A stretch of DNA of 8,938 nt from Actinomycetota bacterium (lineage in GTDB: Bacteria > Actinomycetota > Thermoleophilia > RBG-16-64-13). A program made the position numbers and the translations under genes. Position 1 is the stretch's first letter. Each line of letters begins with the position of its first letter. The notes beneath the pieces are model-generated. The model was not told the origin of the DNA. It worked only from the letters and a program-made list of their open reading frames with translations, and searched no databases. The stretch covers positions 1 to 8,938 of the forward strand of contig PMIZ01000478.1 of assembly GCA_003157225.1 (NCBI GenBank), given 5' to 3'. Below, piece after piece: positions 1 to 6,189 of the stretch.

Positions 1-2
1 TG

Positions 3-623
3 AAGAACCGTCGGCAGTACGAGCAGCGTGTGGACGAGCTCAAGCGGGTCGTGGGTCTCGACCCTTCCAAGGCGCGGCGGATACCGCACGAGTTCACCGG
101 CGGCCAGAGGCAGCGGCTCGGCGTTGCGCGCGCTCTGTCGTGCGATCCCCGGCTGATCGTGTTTGACGAACCTGTATCCGCACTCGACGTGTCAATCCAA
201 GCCCAGATCGTCAACCTCCTGCAGGATTTGCAGGAAGCGACGCCCTGGTTGAGCTATCTGTTCATCGCTCACGACCTCTCTGTGGTCCGCCACGTGAGTG
301 ATCGCATAGCTGTGATGTACTTGGGCCGGGTGGTCGAAGTCGCGTCCGCTGGTGACCTCTGCGCCCAACCGCTTCATCCCTACACTCAGGCACTGATATC
401 CGCCATCCCCATCCCCGATCCCTTCGTTGAAGAGGCCCGGCACCGGATCGTCCTTCGCGGAGAGGTTCCCAGTCCCCTGGATCCGCCGCCTGGTTGCTCG
501 TTCCATGTTCGCTGTCGTTTGGCTGTCGAGGAGTGCCGACACCTGGTTCCCGCTCTGATAGACCTAGGCGACTGTCGCCAGGTGGCGTGCCACAGGTTCG
601 GCAAGGAGGGATTCAAAGGATGA
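3..623 (+). CDS. Oligopeptide/dipeptide ABC transporter ATP-binding protein (OppF/DppF type), 5' end outside window
   Basis: This is the cytoplasmic ATPase subunit of a peptide-type importer, energising uptake with a partner ATPase, two permeases and a solute-binding protein. The reading frame is open to the left edge, so about 206 C-terminal residues are visible of roughly 320 usual for the family; Walker A lies outside. Visible in order are the ABC signature ([15 protein letters not shown]), Walker B with catalytic Glu ([12 protein letters not shown]), the H-loop His (FIAHDLS), and the C-terminal oligo_HPY extension ([17 protein letters not shown]). The extension ends in the Cys-containing tail usual for this subfamily ([18 protein letters not shown]). 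The signature reads FTGGQ instead of LSGGQ, a tolerated variant. The stop lies 32 bases before the next gene on the same strand, so the two are probably co-transcribed. The transported substrate cannot be told from this subunit. Family assignment is very secure. Confidence 0.95.
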   Translation, partial: KNRRQYEQRVDELKRVVGLDPSKARRIPHEFTGGQRQRLGVARALSCDPRLIVFDEPVSALDVSIQAQIVNLLQDLQEATPWLSYLFIAHDLSVVRHVSDRIAVMYLGRVVEVASAGDLCAQPLHPYTQALISAIPIPDPFVEEARHRIVLRGEVPSPLDPPPGCSFHVRCRLAVEECRHLVPALIDLGDCRQVACHRFGKEGFKG

Positions 624-652
624 GCTTTGACCAAGCGCAAGGAGGAGCGTAG
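620..652 (+). other. Possible 10-codon mini-ORF overlapping the ABC ATPase stop
   Basis: An ATG overlaps the TGA of the ATPase gene (ATGA arrangement) and opens a 10-residue frame, [10 protein letters not shown], ending in TAG just before the flavoprotein start. Its body contains the flavoprotein ribosome-binding site. The purine run in front of its ATG is too close to be a good Shine-Dalgarno site. It may be a chance frame, a coupling device, or the leftover start of a lost gene. Only the frame itself is observed. Confidence 0.2.
641..647 (+). promoter_or_regulatory. Shine-Dalgarno site of the flavoprotein gene
   Basis: GGAGGAG lies 8 bases before the ATG at 656, the ideal spacing. This fixes that start codon and argues that the shortened flavoprotein frame is still translated. 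Confidence 0.7.
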
Positions 653-655
653 ATC

Positions 656-1258
656 ATGACAGCCTACAACTTCGAGACGCCTCCTTCACCAATACTTGAG
701 AGCGCGATCACTGAAGTCATCGAAGCCGACGTCGTCGTCGCCGGAGCGGGACCGTCCGGCCTCGCGGCCGCCGTCTCGGCGGCGCAAGCCGGCGCCGTCG
801 TTGTCCTTATCGAGAAGTTCCATCGGATCTCAGCGCCGGGCGGGCCGGGCGCGCCGTTCATAGACAGCCGGCTGCAGAAGGAGAGGGCAGCGGGTGGCAA
901 TGAGGCGCCGCCGCCGAGCGCGAGGATGATGCCACCGGCGTCCGCCGGTCTTCCTCCGCTGCCAGGGACGATGGGCCCCATGCCAGAGCTGCCGGGCGGG
1001 CCGCCGCCGGTCGGCCCACCAGTGGGTGGCAGCGAGTGCGGCCCAGTTCCCACCAAGGAAGAGATGGTGGAGGGGTTGTGGAAGGCTTCGGACGGTCGTG
1101 CGGATGAGCGGCTGATCAAGCTGTGGGCGGACAGAAGCGGTGAGGTGGCCGATTGGCTCGTCGACATGGCGAACGAGCAGGGCATCGATGTGATGGTGGG
1201 GCGGTTCAGCCACATGTTCTGCAAACCCGCCGATTCGACGAGAAAAGGACGACACTGA
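656..1258 (+). CDS. FAD-binding flavoprotein of the fumarate reductase/ketosteroid dehydrogenase type, C-terminally truncated, with Pro/Gly-rich segment
   Basis: The product is 200 residues. Residues 24-53 form a Rossmann FAD-binding start: beta strand DVVVAG, the dinucleotide motif GAGPSG (30-35), a helix rich in Ala, a second strand VVVLIE ending in the ribose-binding Glu53. Residues about 134-182 (TKEEMVEGLWKASDGRADERL onward, then WLVDMANEQGIDV) match the region after the first FAD segment in FAD_binding_2 enzymes, which in fumarate reductase-like proteins run to 450-600 residues. Everything after about residue 190 is missing: the substrate-capping domain, the catalytic region and the final FAD-binding motif. 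Between the two recognised parts, residues 79-130 are strongly enriched in Pro and Gly, which is not typical. The stop overlaps the next ATG by one base (TGATG), so the bicupin is probably translationally coupled. It is either a degraded oxidoreductase whose 5' part was retained or, less likely, a shortened functional flavoprotein. The reaction is unknown. Confidence 0.8.
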   Translation: MTAYNFETPPSPILESAITEVIEADVVVAGAGPSGLAAAVSAAQAGAVVVLIEKFHRISAPGGPGAPFIDSRLQKERAAGGNEAPPPSARMMPPASAGLPPLPGTMGPMPELPGGPPPVGPPVGGSECGPVPTKEEMVEGLWKASDGRADERLIKLWADRSGEVADWLVDMANEQGIDVMVGRFSHMFCKPADSTRKGRH

Positions 1259-2271
1259 TGGCACAGAGCCAATATGCCAAGTACATATCGAAAGAAATAA
1301 TCGAGGAGAGCAAGTATCCGAAGATCACGGCCCCCATCGTCAGCTATCATGGCGATCGGGGCGGAAGAGACCTTGCCTTTCAGTGGAGCTGCATCACTCA
1401 GCCGCTCGTCATGGACCAGGAGCCCGAGACGAGCGATCGCGATCAGTTTCTTCTCCTTGCCTCGACCAACATGGACGACCTACGTGATTTTCGCGCGGAG
1501 ATCGAGCTGCCGCTAGGAAAAGACAAGCAAAGGCAACTGATCTCCGAGCCGGCCTTCGTGTACATACCTGCCGGGTTGGTTCACGGCCCGCTCACCGTCA
1601 AGTCGGTAAGCCGGCCGCTCGCCTTGTGGAAGTGGACCCTAGATGCCAAGTACTCGGAGCACTGGGTTGCCGCCGATTACTCGAACCATGTGGTGGCACC
1701 CAGAATGATGGATGCGCAGCCGCCAACCCCCCCCGGAGGCACGGCGCCCTCGGCTGATCTTGACCCGCGTCCCATAGTCGAGTATCGGGGGCCCGGCGGG
1801 ACTCCGTTCAGGTACATTCGGACTCCACCCATTATCGCCTACGACTGCTTCTGCAAGCCCCTGGGCATTCAAGCGAATCTCTGCGCCGGGGTCTACGGCG
1901 TCAAGTACCGTGAGTATTGCACCGCCGAGCCGGTCCACTACCACACTCGTCTCGACGAATGGCTGATATTCCTTGGCGGTGATCCTCTTAACGTGGAGAC
2001 GTTCGACGCCCACATTGAGATGTTCTGGGGGAACGAGCAGGAGATGCAGGTGATCGACCATACCTGTATAGCCCATGTTCCCCCGGGCCTCATCCACTTG
2101 GGCCAGGACGTGCGCGGGGTCGGCAAGCCCTATTGGCACTCCATCACCGTCGCCGGCACAGGTGACTACTTCGCGGAACGTGAGAAGGTGGTTCTTTCGA
2201 AGGAAGAGATCGGGGAACCCATGATCGCGGAGGGAGCTACCGACTGGGTTCCGGCTACGCGAGAGGACTGA
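1258..2271 (+). CDS. Two-domain cupin-like protein of unknown function (bicupin 1)
   Basis: The 337-residue product has two beta-barrel-like halves. The N-terminal half carries MDQEPE, DRDQFLLL and VYIPAGLVHGP (about 52-111), a cupin-like core without the metal-binding HxH. The C-terminal half carries the classical cupin pattern HYHTRLDEW (His227, His229, Glu234), FLGGDP (238-243) and HVPPGLIH ending in His280. These four residues could bind a divalent metal, so a metal-dependent dioxygenase, isomerase or hydrolase-like role is possible but not shown. I chose the ATG at 1258 because AAAAGGA sits 8 bases upstream, because it overlaps the flavoprotein stop, and because its start (MAQSQYAKYISKEII) aligns with that of the second bicupin in this window (MAHSKYGKYVSREII). 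It is the last gene of the left operon and is followed by an intrinsic terminator. No signal peptide or membrane segment is seen, so it is probably cytoplasmic. Confidence 0.8.
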   Translation: MAQSQYAKYISKEIIEESKYPKITAPIVSYHGDRGGRDLAFQWSCITQPLVMDQEPETSDRDQFLLLASTNMDDLRDFRAEIELPLGKDKQRQLISEPAFVYIPAGLVHGPLTVKSVSRPLALWKWTLDAKYSEHWVAADYSNHVVAPRMMDAQPPTPPGGTAPSADLDPRPIVEYRGPGGTPFRYIRTPPIIAYDCFCKPLGIQANLCAGVYGVKYREYCTAEPVHYHTRLDEWLIFLGGDPLNVETFDAHIEMFWGNEQEMQVIDHTCIAHVPPGLIHLGQDVRGVGKPYWHSITVAGTGDYFAEREKVVLSKEEIGEPMIAEGATDWVPATRED

Positions 2272-2321
2272 GCCCACTCACTTCGACGCGGTTCCGCCGC
2301 GGTCGCCAAGCGGGCTGCAAG

Positions 2322-2342
2322 CAAATCCTGTCCCCGCTACCA
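2322..2342 (+). other. tRNA 3'-end fragment with CCA (possible attachment site or tRNA remnant)
   Basis: These 21 bases read like the T-loop, T-stem 3' strand, acceptor 3' strand and CCA tail of a tRNA, ending in CCTGTCCCCGCTACCA. From memory this closely resembles the end of actinobacterial initiator tRNA genes. The 5' part of a tRNA is absent: no D arm, anticodon arm or T-stem 5' strand pairs with it. An AGCGGG at 2309-2314 could pair with CCCGCT at 2333-2338, as if acceptor strands were joined by an internal deletion. Such 3' ends are the common crossover sites of tRNA-targeting integrases, but no integrase gene is in the window. Confidence 0.5.
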
Positions 2343-2349
2343 TACGAGT

Positions 2350-2380
2350 AAAAAGGCCCGGTAATCCGGGCCTTTTTCTT
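2350..2380 (+). terminator. Strong intrinsic (Rho-independent) terminator
   Basis: A perfect 12-bp stem (AAAAAGGCCCGG at 2350-2361, CCGGGCCTTTTT at 2366-2377) encloses the loop TAAT, with a T-rich 3' side continuing to 2380. It lies just after the tRNA 3'-end fragment and 78 bases after the bicupin stop, so it would end the left operon. Because the stem is flanked by A and T runs it could work in both directions. Its position next to the tRNA end suggests it was originally a tRNA terminator. Confidence 0.9.
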
Positions 2381-2396
2381 TCGGCACTCGAATTGA

Positions 2397-3911
2397 CCAC
2401 GACTGAACGAACAGGGCTTCTCCCAGCGGGAGATCGCTCAAAGCCTAGGATGTGCCCGAAGCACGGTCGGCGACACGCTCTGTCGCTCGGCAGCCGCCGC
2501 CATGACCTACGAGCGGGCTCGGGAGCTTTCCGAGGCCGAGCTCTACGCCCGGCTCTATCCGGGCAACACCGGTTCCCCCCGCCGTCGGTGCGAACCCGAC
2601 TACGAGTACCTGCATCGGGAGCTCAGGCGCCCGGGGGTGACCCTTCAGCAGCTTTGGATCGAGTACCGGGACGATCACCCCGAAGACGGTCTCCAATACT
2701 CCCAGTTCTGCCAGCACTACCGCAGCTGGGAAGGCACCATCGATGTGGTCATGCGCCACGAGCACCGGGCGGGCGAGAAGGCCTTCGTGGATCTGGCCGG
2801 CAAGACCCAGGCCATCGTTTGCCCCCACAGCGGTGAGGTCACCCAGGCCCCGGTGTTCTGCGGCTGTCTGGGGGCTTCGGCCTACACGTTTGCGGAGGTC
2901 CTTGCCGGAGCGGGTCTCGCCCCGTTTCTTTTGGCCCACGTGCACATGCTTGCGTTCTACAACGGATCCCCGAGGGTCATCGTCCCGGATAATCTGAAAG
3001 ACGCGGTGAAGCTCGCCTCCTTCTACGAGCCCGATCTCAACCCCAGCTATCTCGATCTCGCCCGTCACTACAATCTGGTCGTGCTGCCGGCTCGCGTGCG
3101 CAAGCCCCGCGACAAGGCCAAGGTTGAATCCGCCGTCCAACAGGTAGAACGCCATGTGATGGCCCCCTTGCGCAACCGCACGTTCTTCTCCCTGGCCGAG
3201 GCCAACGCCGCCTACGCCGAAGAGCTTGCTGCCTTGAACGCTCGCCCCTTCCAGAAAATGACCGGCTCGCGCCTGAGCCTGTTTCAGGACCTTGATCGCC
3301 CGGCGCTTTCGCCCCTTCCCGCCCGCCCATACGAGTTTGCCGCCTGGAAGCGGGCCCGCGTCAACATCGACTACCACGTGCAGGTAGACGGCGCCTTCTA
3401 CTCGGTGCCCTACCAGCTCGCCCGGCGGGAGGTGGAGGTGAGGCTGAGCCAGGGCGTGGTTGAGATCTTTCACGGCGGCAAGCGCGTCGCGAGTCATGTT
3501 CGCACCCACGTGCGCGGCCGTTTCGTGACCGCGGCCGAGCACATGCCGGCTGCCCATCGTCGCCACCTGGAATGGACTCCCTCGCGCCTCGTTAGCTGGG
3601 GCACGAGCGTCGGACCCCAGACCGGCGTGCTTGTTTCCGGCATCCTTGAACGCCGGCCCCACCCGGAGCAGGGCTACCGTTCCTGCCTCGGACTCATGCG
3701 CCTCTCCCGTGACTACACCCCCGAGCGCCTGGAAGCGGCTGCGACCCGAGCCGTCTCAGCGGGGGCCTACTCGTTTAAGAGCGTGAAGAACATTCTGGCT
3801 CGCGGACTTGAGCAGGTGAAGCTCCCGAGCGCGGAGGAACCCGAGGGGGCTCTGGTCCTTTTCCACGAACACCTGCGCGGCGCCGACTACTACCGCGAGG
3901 AGGTGATCTAG
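2397..3911 (+). CDS. istA: IS21-family transposase IstA, 5'-truncated
   Basis: IstA is the DDE transposase of IS21 elements. The frame is open from 2397, just after an in-frame TGA, and its first residues already lie in the DNA-binding helix-turn-helix (LNEQGFSQREIAQSLGCARS, from 2403). Usually 10-20 residues and a start codon precede this motif. None exists here: CTG at 2403 is the only near-start, and the first ATG, at 2502, would discard the helix-turn-helix. Counting from that ATG, the integrase core shows Asp97 (AFVDLAG), Asp163 (VPDNLKDAV) and Glu209 (PRDKAKVESAV), a complete DDE triad. The C-terminal beta-barrel region (YHVQVDGAFYSVPYQLARREVEVRL) is also present, with no internal stop. 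The catalytic part is intact but the N-terminus was probably removed with the left IS end. Alternatively a shortened protein starts at 2502. Confidence 0.9.
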   Translation, partial: PRLNEQGFSQREIAQSLGCARSTVGDTLCRSAAAAMTYERARELSEAELYARLYPGNTGSPRRRCEPDYEYLHRELRRPGVTLQQLWIEYRDDHPEDGLQYSQFCQHYRSWEGTIDVVMRHEHRAGEKAFVDLAGKTQAIVCPHSGEVTQAPVFCGCLGASAYTFAEVLAGAGLAPFLLAHVHMLAFYNGSPRVIVPDNLKDAVKLASFYEPDLNPSYLDLARHYNLVVLPARVRKPRDKAKVESAVQQVERHVMAPLRNRTFFSLAEANAAYAEELAALNARPFQKMTGSRLSLFQDLDRPALSPLPARPYEFAAWKRARVNIDYHVQVDGAFYSVPYQLARREVEVRLSQGVVEIFHGGKRVASHVRTHVRGRFVTAAEHMPAAHRRHLEWTPSRLVSWGTSVGPQTGVLVSGILERRPHPEQGYRSCLGLMRLSRDYTPERLEAAATRAVSAGAYSFKSVKNILARGLEQVKLPSAEEPEGALVLFHEHLRGADYYREEVI

Positions 3912-4679
3912 GTGCTTAGCCAACCAACGCTTGATCGTCTGCGCGAACTCCGGCTGCGGGGCATGGCCGACGCCTTTGCCGTCCAGATGGAAAGCCCGGA
4001 GGCGAGCTCGCTTTCCTTCGAGGAGCGGCTGGGTCTGCTGGTGGATGCCGAGTGGACCCACCGCAGAAACACCGCGCTTGCCCGGCTCCTTCGGGAAGCG
4101 AAGCTGCGGCTCCCCGCCTGCCCGGAGGATGTCGAGTTCGGAGCGGCTCGAGGGCTTGATCGGGCAACCTGGCGGGCGCTCTTTGCCGGTGACTTCGCCA
4201 CTCGTCACCAGAACGTCCTTGTCGTGGGGCCCACCGGGGTGGGGAAAACCTACCTCGCCTGCGCACTCGGCCATGCCTGCTGTCGCCTCGGAATGCGGGT
4301 TCGCTACCTTCGTCTCGGTGGTCTTCTTCAGGACATCGCTCTTGCCCGCCTGGACGGAAGCTACCGGACGCTCTTCGGCCGGCTTTCCAAGACCGATCTT
4401 CTCGTTCTCGACGACTTCGGGCTGGCGCCGCTTGGCGGCATTGAGGCCCGTGAACTCCTTGAGCTCGTCGACGATCGCTACGAGAGACGCTCGACGGTGG
4501 TCTGCTCGCAGCTCCCCTTGAGCGAATGGCACCGCGCCATCATCGACCCCACGCTTGCCGACGCCATTCTTGATCGGCTGGTCCATGGCGCTCACAAGTT
4601 CACGCTTCAGGGGGAATCCATGCGGAAGAAGAAGGGAGGCACGGCACCCAAACCGACCGAGGAAGAAGCTACACTCTAG
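3912..4679 (+). CDS. istB: IS21-family transposition helper ATPase IstB
   Basis: IstB is an AAA+ ATPase related to DnaC that loads on target DNA and activates IstA. The 255-residue product is the normal length. Walker A is GPTGVGKT (106-113), Walker B is LLVLDD (163-168), and the sensor region STVVCSQLPLSEWH (from 194) and the C-terminal signature ILDRLVHGAHKF then GESMRK complete the family pattern. The GTG start follows the istA stop directly (TAG then GTG). A GAGGAGG site at 3897-3903, inside the end of istA, lies 8 bases before it, so translation is coupled. No frameshift or missing motif is seen, so IstB should be functional even though the element has lost its left end. Confidence 0.95.
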   Translation: MLSQPTLDRLRELRLRGMADAFAVQMESPEASSLSFEERLGLLVDAEWTHRRNTALARLLREAKLRLPACPEDVEFGAARGLDRATWRALFAGDFATRHQNVLVVGPTGVGKTYLACALGHACCRLGMRVRYLRLGGLLQDIALARLDGSYRTLFGRLSKTDLLVLDDFGLAPLGGIEARELLELVDDRYERRSTVVCSQLPLSEWHRAIIDPTLADAILDRLVHGAHKFTLQGESMRKKKGGTAPKPTEEEATL

Positions 4680-4713
4680 TCACCGAAAACCGTCGATGCG
4701 TCGCCTTGCTCCG

Positions 4714-4805
4714 GGTGGCCGATTTGGACCGGAACAGGCGGCCGATTTGGGCCGGACCAGGTGGCCGATTTCAATCGGACTGGGTGGCCGAATTCGCCGG
4801 AATGC
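4714..4805 (+). repeat. Four tandem 23-bp terminal repeats of the IS21 element
   Basis: Copies start at 4714, 4737, 4760 and 4783 with an exact 23-base period. Each begins GGTGGCCGA or GGCGGCCGA and the first three share GGYGGCCGATTT followed by a CGGA core. The last copy diverges (GGTGGCCGAATTCGCCGGA) and leads to the CA terminus at 4808. Multiple repeats at the ends are the transposase-binding sites typical of IS21 elements. Most family members carry two or three at one end; four at perfect helical-phase spacing is at the upper side. Confidence 0.85.
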
Positions 4806-4808
4806 GCA

Positions 4809-5063
4809 CCCTGATTAGCTTCCCGCTGGGAGGCGTTTTCGGGAGTGAAGGCGTGCCGGGGCATTTCAGGACGAGCGCCAGGTCTGCCCTCTCGGGCCGC
4901 ACCCATTCCCAGAAGGAAGTGTCTAAGAAGTCTGACGCGGGACACAGCATCGGTACTCCAGGCGAAACGACGGTTGGAAGACACAATCCTAGCGGATGCT
5001 GCCTTCATGGTCGGGTCTTTGCACCCCTCACACGCATGCCTTCCTATTTCAGCTTGTCTCGGT
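4809..5063. other. Intergenic region between IS21 right end and MarR gene, nothing recognised
   Basis: These 255 bases hold several short frames on both strands, but none has a convincing ribosome-binding site or resembles a protein I know. No tRNA, intrinsic terminator or repeat stands out. It probably is the flank into which the insertion sequence jumped, or decayed sequence. Confidence 0.5.
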
Positions 5064-5528
5064 TCAGATCCTAGGCACTACACGGCCATGTGCCATGTCA
5101 CAATCGAGATCGCCGAGAAGAGCTGCGAGACAGGCAACTCGATCATCCGGCCACTCGGCCAATACCCGGCCTAGTTCGGCAACGCGTTCGTTTGCGCTTG
5201 CTTCGGCCAACTCCACCCCTTTGGCGGTGAGCGCAAGCACAGTGCCACTCCGATCTGCCTCGCCTTTCACCCGTCGAACAAGATCCTTGCTCTCCAAGTC
5301 CTGCAGATGTCGAGTCATTGTAGATCTGCCTATGCCGACCCGCCGAGCCAGCTCACTTGACCTGAGCGGACCTCCCATGAGCTCCACCAAGATTGGAAAT
5401 GCCCAAGCACTGAGGTCGAGGTCCAACTTGTCTCCCACGTTTCTTGCCATAAGGAACACGGCGTTCTGCCCATGCCGAAGAATCCTTCCCAACGCGAGAT
5501 CAATGTTTGTGAGCTCACCGTCTCTCAA
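5064..5528 (-). CDS. MarR-family transcriptional regulator (MarR 1)
   Basis: The 154-residue product is a typical MarR-type dimeric winged helix-turn-helix repressor. Residues about 55-86 form the DNA-binding part (LRSSELARRVGIGRSTMTRHLQDLESKDLVRR), and the wing with its conserved Asp-Arg lies at about 88-104 (GEADRSGTVLALTAKG). The helices on either side (8-35 and 106-145) would make the dimer interface and ligand pocket. I place the start at the TTG at 5528 because AAGGAGG (complement of 5535-5541) is 6 bases upstream. A longer frame with an ATG at 5603 would put that site inside the gene and adds a 25-residue tail unlike the family. It lies downstream of a second MarR gene on the same strand, separated by 139 bases. 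The ligand and targets are unknown. Confidence 0.88.
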   Translation of the reverse strand: MRDGELTNIDLALGRILRHGQNAVFLMARNVGDKLDLDLSAWAFPILVELMGGPLRSSELARRVGIGRSTMTRHLQDLESKDLVRRVKGEADRSGTVLALTAKGVELAEASANERVAELGRVLAEWPDDRVACLAALLGDLDCDMAHGRVVPRI

Positions 5529-5667
5529 CCGTAGCCTCCTTGACCAAGTTGCATGGCGACCCAAAGACCACTGACGGAACGACCCACCGCGCGAGGGCGC
5601 CAAAGCGGCCTACTCACAGTATCTCAAACAGGCTACCTCGTGCCTACATGAGTCGCCACATGGGACG
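5529..5667. other. Spacer between the two MarR genes
   Basis: This stretch of 139 bases holds the ribosome-binding site of MarR 1. No clear -35/-10 pair, hairpin with T-run or palindromic operator could be seen, so whether MarR 1 has its own promoter or depends on read-through from MarR 2 is open. Confidence 0.4.
5535..5541 (-). promoter_or_regulatory. Shine-Dalgarno site fixing a TTG start
   Basis: Read on the minus strand this is AAGGAGG, followed by 6 bases and TTG. It is a near-perfect anti-16S match and decides the start of MarR 1 in favour of TTG over the upstream ATG. Confidence 0.75.
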
Positions 5668-6189
5668 CTACCCTCGGCGTTCCGCCTTCCGGCCCTCGAT
5701 AGCCCCGTCATCCCCGGGGCTGGAATCACCCGACTTCCGCGTCTCGACCTCATTCCGCAGACGCACGAGCAGATCCGCGAGCGTCCATACCTCTTTCTCC
5801 GACCAGCCTGCAAAAACCTGCCCGAATACCGACTCGCGAAGGTCGTCAACCATCTCCCAGACCTGCCGCCCTTTGTCACTCAGCTGTATAATTGAGCTTC
5901 TGCTATCACCTTCGTCTTGTGATCTGGTGATAAGACCATTCCGCTCAAGCGTCTGGATGTAGAGGCTCATCGTGGGTTGAGCAACGACCACGGCGTCGGC
6001 CAATTGGGCAAGGCGTGAAGTGCTGTCTCCAAGCTCGCTCAGAATTCGGAAGAGAGACGGGTTTACGGTCACGCCGTGGACTCTGCGAATCCTCTTGGTA
6101 ACATCCGAAATGGCCGGCGTGCTTCGACGCATGATGTCATGCATCGCATCGAGAACAATCCGTACGGCCGCCCCCTTTGTCTTCTCCAT
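5668..6189 (-). CDS. MarR-family transcriptional regulator (MarR 2)
   Basis: The 173-residue product has the MarR fold: an N-terminal dimerisation helix pair (about 8-50), a winged helix-turn-helix at about 57-87 (STSRLAQLADAVVVAQPTMS, then LERNGLITR), and a wing with the conserved Asp-Arg-like pair (DEGDSRSSIIQLSDKG, 92-107). A charged tail (151-173) rich in Gly, Asp, Glu and Arg extends beyond the usual end and is probably disordered. The ATG at 6189 is preceded on its strand by GAGGGAG at a good distance. It is upstream of MarR 1 in the same direction; the two share the fold but are clearly different proteins, not a recent duplication. It is a plausible regulator of the neighbouring cupin or transporter genes, by context only. 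Confidence 0.88.
   Translation of the reverse strand: MEKTKGAAVRIVLDAMHDIMRRSTPAISDVTKRIRRVHGVTVNPSLFRILSELGDSTSRLAQLADAVVVAQPTMSLYIQTLERNGLITRSQDEGDSRSSIIQLSDKGRQVWEMVDDLRESVFGQVFAGWSEKEVWTLADLLVRLRNEVETRKSGDSSPGDDGAIEGRKAERRG

Larger units (their letters stand above)
2397..4808 (+). mobile_element. IS21-family insertion sequence, left end missing
   Basis: The element consists of istA and istB in the usual order with no gap, followed by four tandem 23-bp terminal repeats. The last repeat leads to the sequence AATGCGCA, which ends in CA at 4808 as expected for the TG...CA termini of this family. At the left, no reverse-complement copy of the repeats and no TG terminus can be found between the terminator at 2377 and the first codons of istA, and istA itself begins in mid-frame. 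The element therefore appears to have lost its left end, which should prevent autonomous transposition. The junction lies within about 2378-2403. A target-site duplication cannot be tested because only one end remains. Confidence 0.85.

Noticed and set aside
1153..1257. Upstream extension of bicupin 1 to a start at 1153
   Set aside because: The extra 35 residues overlap the flavoprotein coding region, lack similarity to the paralogue, and a good ribosome-binding site lies directly before the ATG at 1258.
664..1350. Open frame of 228 codons on the minus strand
   Set aside because: It is antisense to the flavoprotein and its Pro/Gly-rich segment; its own Pro/Gly/Ser richness follows from that, and no ribosome-binding site or family signature was found.
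1639..2277. Open frame of 212 codons on the minus strand
   Set aside because: Antisense to the well-supported bicupin 1 gene and without recognisable domains.
2266..2342. Complete tRNA gene
   Set aside because: Only the 3' portion matches tRNA; the D and anticodon arms and the 5' strand of the T-stem cannot be formed from the upstream bases.
2445..3662. Open frame of 405 codons on the minus strand
   Set aside because: It lies wholly opposite the conserved istA gene, has a repetitive Gly/His/Val-rich composition typical of antisense frames in GC-rich DNA, and resembles no family.
3756..4595. Open frame of 279 codons on the minus strand
   Set aside because: Opposite istA and istB, both of which show complete family motifs; the frame is a by-product of GC-rich codon use.
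4714..4805. CRISPR array
   Set aside because: The 23-bp units are contiguous with no unique spacers and sit exactly at the IS21 right end, so they are transposase-binding terminal repeats.
4845..5174. Plus-strand frame of 109 codons after the IS21 element
   Set aside because: It runs into the antisense of MarR 1, has no clear ribosome-binding site and shows no recognisable motif.
5529..5603. Upstream extension of MarR 1 to an ATG at 5603
   Set aside because: The extension would contain the near-perfect Shine-Dalgarno site of the TTG start and adds residues foreign to the MarR family.
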